The notes below the pieces were generated by a model. The model worked only from the letters and a program-made list of their open reading frames with translations. It was not told where the DNA came from and did not search any database. Below are positions 6,102 to 12,966 of a stretch of 15,809 nt of DNA, one piece after another (the stretch's first letter is position 1; the number at the start of each line of letters is the position of its first letter). The stretch is from Verrucomicrobiaceae bacterium (lineage in GTDB: Bacteria > Verrucomicrobiota > Verrucomicrobiae > Verrucomicrobiales > Akkermansiaceae), in contig CANBTO010000047.1 of the NCBI GenBank assembly GCA_947372405.1, forward strand, positions 1-15,809. The letters are read 5' to 3'. Both the position numbers and the translations under genes were made by a program.

Positions 6102-7247
6102 ATGCGCCCCGTCCTTTTCATTCCCTGCTCCGTGCTTTGGCTGTTTCTGCCAAGCTGCGGAAAAAAAGCGCCCGCCGCTCCGCCACAAATGCCACCCGCA
6201 GCGGTCACTTTCCTGCCCGCCGCCGCGGAAACCGTCACCATCACCCGCGATCTGCCGGGACGCATCAACGCCCTGCGCGTCGCGGAAATCCGGGCGCGCG
6301 TCCCCGGCATCCTGCTGAAACGCGTATTCGAAGAGGGAGCGGAAGTGAAGGAGGGAGAAGTGCTTTTCCAGATCGATCCCGCACCGCTCACAGCCGCCCG
6401 TGACAGCGCGGCCGCCAATCTCGCACGCGCGGAGGCCAACGCCAAACAGGCGCTCAACCAGGTCACCCGTTTTCGCGAACTCATCTCCGTCAATGCCGTA
6501 AGCAAGCAGGACGCGGACAACGCCGAATCCGCAGTGAGCATCGCCGATGCCGACGTGCTGGCCGCAAGGGCCGCGCTCGCCAGCGCCGAGCTCAACCTCG
6601 GCTACGCCACCGTCACCGCGCCGATATCGGGACGCATCGGCAAGGCGCTGGTCACCGAAGGCGCGCTCGTCGGCCAAGGCGACGCCACCCGCCTCGCGGT
6701 GGTCCAACAGCTCGATCCGATCTACTTCGACTTCACCCAGTCCAGCGGCGACCTGCTCGCCCTGCGCAACGCGATGGCCGGCAGAACCAACGAGGAAAAG
6801 AGCCAGGTCACGCTTTTGTTAGAGGGCGGGAGCCAGTACGACCAGCCCGGCAAGATCCTCTTCTCGGAAACCTCCGTCGATGGCACCACCGGCATGGTCA
6901 CCCTGCGCGCGGCGTTTCCCAATCCGAAACGCGACCTGCTGCCCGGCATGTTCGCAAGAGCCAAGGTCGTCCAGTCCGTCAGGGAAAACGTGGTAACCGT
7001 GCCGCAGCGCGCCGTCACCCGCGGGCCGTCCGGCACCGGCACAGTGATGGTCATTGACGAAACGGACCACGCCCAGGTCCGCATGGTGAGCACCGGCGAC
7101 GTGGCGGGCGACAAATGGGTGGTCACCTCCGGCCTAAAGGCCGGAGAGCGGGTCATCATCGAGGGTCTGCTCAAAGCCAGGCCGGGCGCGCCGGTCGTCC
7201 CCTCGCCCTTCGCGCCCGCTGCTTCTAACAACTCCAACCCCCGCTAA
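6102..7247 (+). CDS. RND efflux periplasmic adaptor (AcrA/MexA-like membrane fusion protein)
   Basis: 381 aa, the usual length for this family. It bridges the inner-membrane RND pump and the outer-membrane channel in the periplasm. The N-terminal signal ends FLPSC (Cys19), a near-canonical lipobox with Pro at -2, so the protein is probably lipid-anchored. Visible domains: first lipoyl half at about 65-95 (ARVPGILLKRVFEEGAEVKE, then VLFQIDP); Ala-rich coiled-coil hairpin at about 95-165; second lipoyl half at about 173-195 (APISGRIGKALVTEGALVGQ); beta-barrel at about 205-290 (LDPIYFDFTQ, SVDGTTGMVTLRAAFPNP, LLPGMFARAKV); and membrane-proximal domain to about 370 (VTVPQRAVTRGPSGTG, GDKWVVTSGLKAGERVIIEG). 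It starts the operon, with the LysR-box palindrome upstream and the pump ATG 9 bp after its stop. Confidence 0.95.
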   Translation: MRPVLFIPCSVLWLFLPSCGKKAPAAPPQMPPAAVTFLPAAAETVTITRDLPGRINALRVAEIRARVPGILLKRVFEEGAEVKEGEVLFQIDPAPLTAARDSAAANLARAEANAKQALNQVTRFRELISVNAVSKQDADNAESAVSIADADVLAARAALASAELNLGYATVTAPISGRIGKALVTEGALVGQGDATRLAVVQQLDPIYFDFTQSSGDLLALRNAMAGRTNEEKSQVTLLLEGGSQYDQPGKILFSETSVDGTTGMVTLRAAFPNPKRDLLPGMFARAKVVQSVRENVVTVPQRAVTRGPSGTGTVMVIDETDHAQVRMVSTGDVAGDKWVVTSGLKAGERVIIEGLLKARPGAPVVPSPFAPAASNNSNPR

Positions 7248-7256
7248 CCCGATCCC

Positions 7257-10200
7257 ATGGCACGCTTCTTCATTGACCGCCCGGTTTTCGCCTGGGTGAT
7301 CGCCATTCTGATCTGCGTTCTCGGCTGCATCTCCATCACCAAGCTTCCCGTCGCGCAGTATCCGAGCGTCGCACCGCCCTCGATCTCGATCACCGCGAAC
7401 TACGCCGGAGCCTCCGCGGAAACGCTCGGCGACACGGTCACCTCCGTCATCGAACAGCAGCTCAATGGCATCGACAACCTGCTCTACATGTCGTCCACCA
7501 GTGATGCGAACGGCAACGCGATCATCACGCTCTATTTCACGCCGGGCACCAATCCGGACGTGGCCCAGGTGCAGGTGCAGAACAAGGTGCAGCTTGCCAC
7601 GCCCAGCCTGCCTCTGACCGTCCAGCAGTCGGGCGTGGTGGTGGCCAAGGCGACGCGCAACTTCATGATGTTCATCTCGCTCTCGTCCGAAGACGGCAGC
7701 ATGGACGCCATCTCGCTGGGAAACTACCTCGCCTCCAGCGTGCTGGACCCGATCCGGCGCGTGGCGGGTGTGGGCGAGGTGATCCAGTTCGGCACCCAGA
7801 ACGCCATGCGCATCTGGCTGGATCCGGACAAACTCGTCAGCTACAACCTCACCCCTGCGGATGTCTCCTCCGCCGTGCAGGTGCAGAACACGCAGGTGCC
7901 CGTCGGTCAGATCGGCCAGCTCCCGGCAGTGGACAACCAGCAGCTCAACGTGATCCTCCAGGGCCGCGCCACGCTGCGCGAGGTGGACGAGTTCAAAGGC
8001 ATCGTGCTGCGCGTGAACCCGGACGGCTCGCGCGTCTATCTGCGGGACGTGGCACGCGTCGAACTCGGCGGTCAGGACTACAGCATCAAGGCCCGCATCG
8101 ACGGCAAGCCAGCCAGCGCCGCCGCCGTGAAACTCTCGCCCACCGCCAACGCGCTGGACACCGCGGCCGCGGTGCGCGCAGAAGTGGATCGCCTCAAGGA
8201 ATTCTTTCCGCCGGGAGTGAAGGTGGACTTCCCGCTGGACACCTCCACCTTCGTGAAGATCTCCGTCGATGAAGTCGTGAAGACTCTCATCGAAGCGATC
8301 ATCCTGGTGTTCCTCGTGATGTATCTCTTCCTGCAGAACATCCGCGCCACGTTGATCCCGACGCTGGTGGTGCCGGTCGCCCTGTTAGGAACCTGCGGCA
8401 TCCTCGCCGCCACCGGGTTCTCCATCAACGTGCTGACCATGTTCGGCATGGTGCTGGCCATCGGCATCCTGGTGGACGACGCCATCGTCGTGGTGGAAAA
8501 CGTCGAGCGCATCATGAGCGAGGAGGGACTGCCGGCGAAGGAGGCCACACGCAAGGCGATGGGCCAGATCACCGGCGCGTTGATCGGCATCTCGGTGGTT
8601 CTAACAGCCGTGTTCATCCCGATGGCGTTCTTCGGCGGTTCGGTGGGAACGATCTACCGGCAGTTCACGGTCTCCATGGTTTCCTGCATGCTGTTCTCGG
8701 TGTTCCTCGCGCTGTCGATGACGCCCGCGCTCTGCGGCGCGCTGCTCAAACAGGTGGACGCCGGGCACCATCACGCCAAACGCGGCTTCTTCGGCTGGTT
8801 CAACCGCGCCTTCGATTCGCTCACCGGCCACTATCAGAACTGGGTGGGTGCGCTGGTGAAACGGGCATTCATTGGCATCGTGGTGCTTGCCGGCGTGATG
8901 TTCCTGTTAGTGGATCTCTATCGGAAAATGCCGTCCTCGTTCCTGCCGGAGGAGGACCAGGGATACTTCCTCACGCTGATCATGCTGCCGGTGGGCGCGA
9001 CCGACCAGCGCACCGGCGAGGCGCTGCGCAAGGTGGAGGAATATTTCGCGAAGCAACCGGAGATCGAACACTACTTCACCGTCGCCGGCTTCAGCTTCGC
9101 GGGACGCGCGCAGAATTCGGGGCTGGCCTTCCTCCGCCTCAAGCCGTGGGAGGAACGCGCCGGCAAGGACCACCGCGTGCAGGCCGTCATCCAGCGCGCG
9201 CTCATGAACCTCGGCAGCATCAAGGACGCGATGGTCATCTCGGTGAACCCACCCGCCATCCCCGAACTCGGCACCTCGTCCGGGTTTGATTTCTGGCTGC
9301 AGGACGTCGGCGGCGTCGGCCATGACACCTTGATGGCCGCGAATGGCCAGCTCCTCGGTATGGCCGCGAAAAACCCGAAACTCGCAGGCGTGCGTCCCGA
9401 CAACCTCGCCGACGCGGCGCAGATGAAGATTGAGCTCGATCAGGACAAGGCAAGCGCGCTCGGCGTCTCGCTGGCGGACATCAACGCGACGATGCAGACC
9501 GCCTTCGGCTCGGCATATATCAACAACTTCGTCAACGGCCCGCGGGTGCAGCGTGTGATCGTCCAACTGGACGCGCCGTTCCGCATGACCCCCGAGGACA
9601 TCGGCAAGGTCTATGTGCGCAACAAGACCGGCGGCATGGTGCCCTTGTCCGCGTTCACCTCCATCCACTGGACCTACGGCTCGCCACAGCTCCAGCGATA
9701 CAACGGCGTGCCTGCGGTGAACATCAAGGGACAGGCCGCACCGGGCTTGAGCTCGGGCGAGGCGATGGTGGAAATGGAAAACATGGCCGCGCAACTGCCA
9801 CGTGGCATCGGATTCTCGTGGAGCGGCCAGTCGCTCGAGGAACGCATCTCCGGAAACCAGGCGCCCATGCTCTACGGTGTTTCGATCCTGATCGTTTTCC
9901 TCAGCCTCGCGGCGCTCTATGAAAGCTGGTCGATCCCCGTCGCCGTGATCCTGGTGGTGCCGCTCGGCATTCTCGGTGCGCTCGCCGCCGCCACCCTGCG
10001 CGATCTTCCCAACGACGTCTATTTCAAGGTCGGCCTTCTAACAACAGTCGGCCTTTCGACCAAGAACGCCATCCTGATCATCGAGTTCGCGCTCGACCTG
10101 CAACGCGAGGGCAAGGGCCTGATCGAGTCGATCCTGCAGGCGGTGAGGCTCCGGCTGCGCCCCATCCTCATGACGTCCATGGCCTTCGTGCTCGGCGTGC

Positions 10201-10415
10201 TGCCGCTGGTGTTCAGCACCGGCGCGGGTTCCGCCAGCCAGAACGCCATCGGCACCGGCGTCGCCGGCGGCATGATCACGGGCACCTTCCTCGCGATCTT
10301 CCTCGTGCCGGTGTTCTTCGTCGTCGTGAGCCGCATCGTCAGCCGTTTCAGAGGAGGAAAATCCCTCGTCACTCCGGTTTACGCAACACCCGAAGCAGAT
10401 ACCCACCATGCGTAA
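7257..10415 (+). CDS. RND multidrug efflux pump, HAE-1 family (AcrB/MexB-like)
   Basis: 1052 aa, the standard HAE-1 length. Inner-membrane proton/drug antiporter that captures hydrophobic or amphiphilic compounds and passes them to the channel. It begins with the family signature MARFFIDRPVFAWVIAI and KLPVAQYPSVAPPSISI. Two large periplasmic loops separate TM1-TM2 and TM7-TM8. The proton relay is intact: Asp407 and Asp408 in GILVDDAIVVVEN, at the same numbers as in AcrB, and Lys936 in GLSTKNAILIIEF, equivalent to AcrB Lys940. The conserved 'AVFIPMAFFGG' and C-terminal 'LVFSTGAGSASQNAIGTGV' are present. These features place it with drug pumps rather than metal (HME) pumps. Substrates cannot be predicted. 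Its stop overlaps the start of the outer-membrane gene by 8 bp (ATGCGTAA). Confidence 0.97.
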   Translation: MARFFIDRPVFAWVIAILICVLGCISITKLPVAQYPSVAPPSISITANYAGASAETLGDTVTSVIEQQLNGIDNLLYMSSTSDANGNAIITLYFTPGTNPDVAQVQVQNKVQLATPSLPLTVQQSGVVVAKATRNFMMFISLSSEDGSMDAISLGNYLASSVLDPIRRVAGVGEVIQFGTQNAMRIWLDPDKLVSYNLTPADVSSAVQVQNTQVPVGQIGQLPAVDNQQLNVILQGRATLREVDEFKGIVLRVNPDGSRVYLRDVARVELGGQDYSIKARIDGKPASAAAVKLSPTANALDTAAAVRAEVDRLKEFFPPGVKVDFPLDTSTFVKISVDEVVKTLIEAIILVFLVMYLFLQNIRATLIPTLVVPVALLGTCGILAATGFSINVLTMFGMVLAIGILVDDAIVVVENVERIMSEEGLPAKEATRKAMGQITGALIGISVVLTAVFIPMAFFGGSVGTIYRQFTVSMVSCMLFSVFLALSMTPALCGALLKQVDAGHHHAKRGFFGWFNRAFDSLTGHYQNWVGALVKRAFIGIVVLAGVMFLLVDLYRKMPSSFLPEEDQGYFLTLIMLPVGATDQRTGEALRKVEEYFAKQPEIEHYFTVAGFSFAGRAQNSGLAFLRLKPWEERAGKDHRVQAVIQRALMNLGSIKDAMVISVNPPAIPELGTSSGFDFWLQDVGGVGHDTLMAANGQLLGMAAKNPKLAGVRPDNLADAAQMKIELDQDKASALGVSLADINATMQTAFGSAYINNFVNGPRVQRVIVQLDAPFRMTPEDIGKVYVRNKTGGMVPLSAFTSIHWTYGSPQLQRYNGVPAVNIKGQAAPGLSSGEAMVEMENMAAQLPRGIGFSWSGQSLEERISGNQAPMLYGVSILIVFLSLAALYESWSIPVAVILVVPLGILGALAAATLRDLPNDVYFKVGLLTTVGLSTKNAILIIEFALDLQREGKGLIESILQAVRLRLRPILMTSMAFVLGVLPLVFSTGAGSASQNAIGTGVAGGMITGTFLAIFLVPVFFVVVSRIVSRFRGGKSLVTPVYATPEADTHHA

Positions 10416-11784
10416 GTCATCCATCACCGCCCTGCTGCTGCCGGTTCTAACAGGAGCGTGCTCGCTCATTCCGCCGCTCGATCCGGCGGCACCCAACGTG
10501 CCTGCGAAGTTTCCCGGCAAAACCGCCGGCGAGGTCCCGGCGGACATCGCCTGGCAGAAGTTCTTCACCGATCCACGGCTGCGCAAAATCGTCGAAACCG
10601 CACTGGCCAACAACCGCGACCTTCGCATCGCCACCTTGAATGTGGAGCAGTCGCGCGCCCAATATGCGATCTCGCGCAGTGAACTCTTTCCACCGATCAA
10701 CATCACTGGTTCCGCCGAGCGCAAGCGCGGTCTCGGCGCACCCGGTTCCAGCGGCGCCATCCAGTCGGACTCCTACAACGTCTCGGTCGGCCTCGTTTCC
10801 TATGAGCTCGATCTGTTCGGCCGCGTCCGCAGCATGAACAACGCGGCCTTGGAAACCTACTTCGCCACCGATGCGGCGCGGGTGGGGGCGCAGATCTCGC
10901 TGGTCGCCGAGGTGGCCAACCAATATCTCGCGGAACGCGCGCTGCGGGAACAGATCGCGCTCTCCGAAGAGACGGCCAAAGGATTCGACAGCGCGTATGA
11001 CATCATGAAGCACCGCTTCGATGTCGGCACAGTGTCCGAGCTCGAACTCAGCTCGATGGAAGTCCAGCGCCAGACCGCGAGGGCGGACCTCGCCGCGTTC
11101 CGCCAGCGCACCCAGGAACTCAACAACTCGCTGGTCTTCCTCGCCGGCGGCTCGCTACCATCGAATCTACCAAACGGCCGCTCGCTGGATCAAGTGCTTG
11201 TCGCGGATGTGAGAGCCGGGGTCTCCTCGGATCTTTTGTGGCGCAGGCCGGACGTCCGTGAGGCGGAGCACCAGTTGCGCGCAGCCAACGCCAACATCGG
11301 CGTCGCGCGCGCCGAGCTCTTTCCAAGCATCACCCTCACCACCAACGGCGGCACCGCCAGCCGCAGTCTCTCCAACCTTTTTTCCAGCGGAACCGGAAGC
11401 TGGCTGTTCTCCCCGCAGATCAACATCCCGATTTTTTCCGGCGGGAAAAACTATGCGGGCGTCGAATACACGAAACTCGCCAAGGATATCGGGATCGCGA
11501 CCTATGAGAAGGCCGTGCAGACCGGCTTCCGCGAAGTGGCGGACGGCCTCGCCGCGCGCACCGGACTCGCAGAGCGCATCAAGGCCACCGAAAACCTCGT
11601 CGCCGCCCAACAGAAACGCACCGACCTCGCCACCGTGCGTTACACCAAGGGCGTGGACAGTTACTTCGAGGTCCTTAACTCCAACCTCGACCTCTACAAC
11701 GCCCGGCAGAAACTCATCCTTCTGCGCCTCGCCCGCTCGGTCAATTCGGTGAACCTCTACAAGGCCCTCGGTGGCGGATGGTAA
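10408..11784 (+). CDS. Efflux outer-membrane lipoprotein (NodT/OprM family, TolC-like)
   Basis: 458 aa, typical for the NodT-type outer-membrane factor of RND systems; it forms the trimeric beta-barrel and alpha-barrel exit duct. The signal peptide ends LTGAC (Cys18), predicting a lipid-anchored protein. The two OEP repeats are visible: first half from about residue 48 (WQKFFTDPRLRKIVETALAN, NRDLRIATLNVEQSRAQYAI, SYELDLFGRV), second from about residue 270 (DLLWRRPDVREAEHQLRAAN, NIGVARAELFPSITLTTNGG, INIPIFSGG). It ends with the family's NSVNLYKALGGGW. The ATG lies inside the last codons of the pump gene (8-bp overlap), which implies translational coupling. A 3' inverted repeat begins 25 bp after its stop. 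Confidence 0.95.
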   Translation: MRKSSITALLLPVLTGACSLIPPLDPAAPNVPAKFPGKTAGEVPADIAWQKFFTDPRLRKIVETALANNRDLRIATLNVEQSRAQYAISRSELFPPINITGSAERKRGLGAPGSSGAIQSDSYNVSVGLVSYELDLFGRVRSMNNAALETYFATDAARVGAQISLVAEVANQYLAERALREQIALSEETAKGFDSAYDIMKHRFDVGTVSELELSSMEVQRQTARADLAAFRQRTQELNNSLVFLAGGSLPSNLPNGRSLDQVLVADVRAGVSSDLLWRRPDVREAEHQLRAANANIGVARAELFPSITLTTNGGTASRSLSNLFSSGTGSWLFSPQINIPIFSGGKNYAGVEYTKLAKDIGIATYEKAVQTGFREVADGLAARTGLAERIKATENLVAAQQKRTDLATVRYTKGVDSYFEVLNSNLDLYNARQKLILLRLARSVNSVNLYKALGGGW

Positions 11785-11808
11785 CATCATACCAGCTCCA
11801 AGGCCTGA

Positions 11809-11875
11809 GGCTAGGGGCTAAGGGCAAGCGAAGAAGTGACACTCTGCCCTCTTTGCCAGCCCCTGACCCCTAGCC
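11809..11875. terminator. Nested inverted repeat between convergent efflux operon and panE
   Basis: The outer arms GGCTAGGGG (11809-11817) and CCCCTAGCC (11867-11875) match perfectly over 9 bp. Inside, AGGGCA (11821-11826) pairs with TGCCCT (11845-11850). The right outer arm contains the TAG stop of panE. The structure fills the 85-bp gap between the two converging stops, so it is a candidate bidirectional transcription stop. There is no clear T tract, so factor-dependent termination or another role such as 3'-end protection is possible. Confidence 0.42.
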
Positions 11876-12814
11876 GCAAGCCCCTCCGTTCACACGGTCA
11901 ACACGCGCCTCGATCCTCTCTAACAAATTTTCCAGATGCGGCATGGGAACGCCCGCCTCTTTCGCGCGGTGCAGCGGCTCGCGCCAGATCGGCCCCACCT
12001 CCACCTCGCGACCCTCGACATAGTCGATCATGCTCGATGTCCGGTAAGGTCCCATCGGGCGGGTGCGTTCGATGTTGGATTCGATGAGGTCATCCGTTAG
12101 ATCCAGCCCGAGCGCGCGCGCGGCGGTGACCACCTCGGTCATCAGCGCGCGGATTTCACGTTCGGTTTCGGCGGAAGAAAGCAGCACGTCGGTGGTCACG
12201 CCGCCATCCGCCACGGACAGGCCGTTGAAGGGAACGTTCCAGATGAGTTTCTCCCATTGCGCGCGTTCCAGGTTGTCCGCCACGCTGCCATGGATACCGG
12301 CCGCCTTGAAGCGCCGCACGATTTCCGCCGCACGTCCGGGTTCGCCCGGCCGCCACTCACCCACCGCCACGCGCCCGCCCGCCGAGTGCCGGATCAAGCC
12401 CGGCGTGATGCGGTTGATGCAGACGAAACACAAGCCGCCGAGCACCCGCTCCGGGCCGGTGATCTCCGCGATGCATTCGCAGTTACCAAGACCGTTCTGC
12501 AGCGTGAGCACCTGCGTCCCTTCATGCAGCAGCGGCGGCAGCACCGTGGCTAACAGACGATTCGCCGTGGCCTTCCATGAAACGATCACCAGATCCACCG
12601 GCCCGATCTCTTCCGTCGTGCGGAACGCCTTCACCTGCGGCAGTTCGAAATCCCCGTGAACGCTCTCCACCTTCAATCCGCCAGCCGACACCGCATCATA
12701 ATCCGAGCGCATCAGGAACCTCACATCCCCACCCGCCTGCGCCAGCCGTCCGCCATAATACAGCCCGATCGCCCCTGCCCCGACCACCGCCACGCTGTTG
12801 TATGTCCAACTCAT
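11870..12814 (-). CDS. panE: 2-dehydropantoate 2-reductase (ketopantoate reductase)
   Basis: 314 aa, normal for the family. It reduces 2-dehydropantoate to pantoate with NADPH in the cytoplasm, a step of pantothenate and CoA synthesis. The Rossmann motif GxGxxG is at residues 12-17 (VVGAGAIGLYYG). Lys81 in VSWKATAN and the NGLGN loop (107-111) match the NADP-binding domain. In the C-terminal domain, WEKLIWN supplies the likely catalytic Lys189 (E. coli Lys176), and GREVEVGPI supplies Glu272 (E. coli Glu256). The start at ATG 12814 puts the beta strand NSVAVVGAG right at the N-terminus, as usual. The gene stands alone, converging on the efflux operon and diverging from the large right-edge gene. 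Paralogues of this fold sometimes act on other 2-oxo acids, so the exact substrate is less sure than the family. Confidence 0.9.
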   Translation of the reverse strand: MSWTYNSVAVVGAGAIGLYYGGRLAQAGGDVRFLMRSDYDAVSAGGLKVESVHGDFELPQVKAFRTTEEIGPVDLVIVSWKATANRLLATVLPPLLHEGTQVLTLQNGLGNCECIAEITGPERVLGGLCFVCINRITPGLIRHSAGGRVAVGEWRPGEPGRAAEIVRRFKAAGIHGSVADNLERAQWEKLIWNVPFNGLSVADGGVTTDVLLSSAETEREIRALMTEVVTAARALGLDLTDDLIESNIERTRPMGPYRTSSMIDYVEGREVEVGPIWREPLHRAKEAGVPMPHLENLLERIEARVDRVNGGACG

Positions 12815-12932
12815 GCGACAAGTTCAACATCGGGCGGAAAGGACGGCAAGCCCGGGCAAAATGAAACCGAGTCAATCGTGAATCGAGAAAATGCCATCCC
12901 AAAAGCAAGATCCTGGTAATCACTGATTAAGA

Positions 12933-12961
12933 TTGACCTCACCCTTCCAAAATTTTTTTAT
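12933..12961 (+). promoter_or_regulatory. Possible promoter giving a leaderless or near-leaderless transcript
   Basis: TTGACC (12933-12938) lies 17 bp before TTTTAT (12956-12961), a sigma-70-like spacing inside an AT-rich stretch with a T7 run (12953-12959). The ATG of the large right-edge gene follows only 5 bp later, so transcription would begin at or within a few bases of the start codon. The -10 match is only moderate. Confidence 0.3.
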
Positions 12962-12966
12962 CTGAT

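Noticed and set aside
8907..9794. 295-codon minus-strand open frame opposite the RND pump gene
   Set aside because: Low-complexity, His/Arg-rich translation typical of the complement of a GC-rich gene. The plus-strand pump is full-length and intact across it.
12953..12959. Run of seven T as an intrinsic terminator
   Set aside because: No GC-rich stem precedes it and it lies just before a start codon in a divergent promoter region, so it fits a promoter better.
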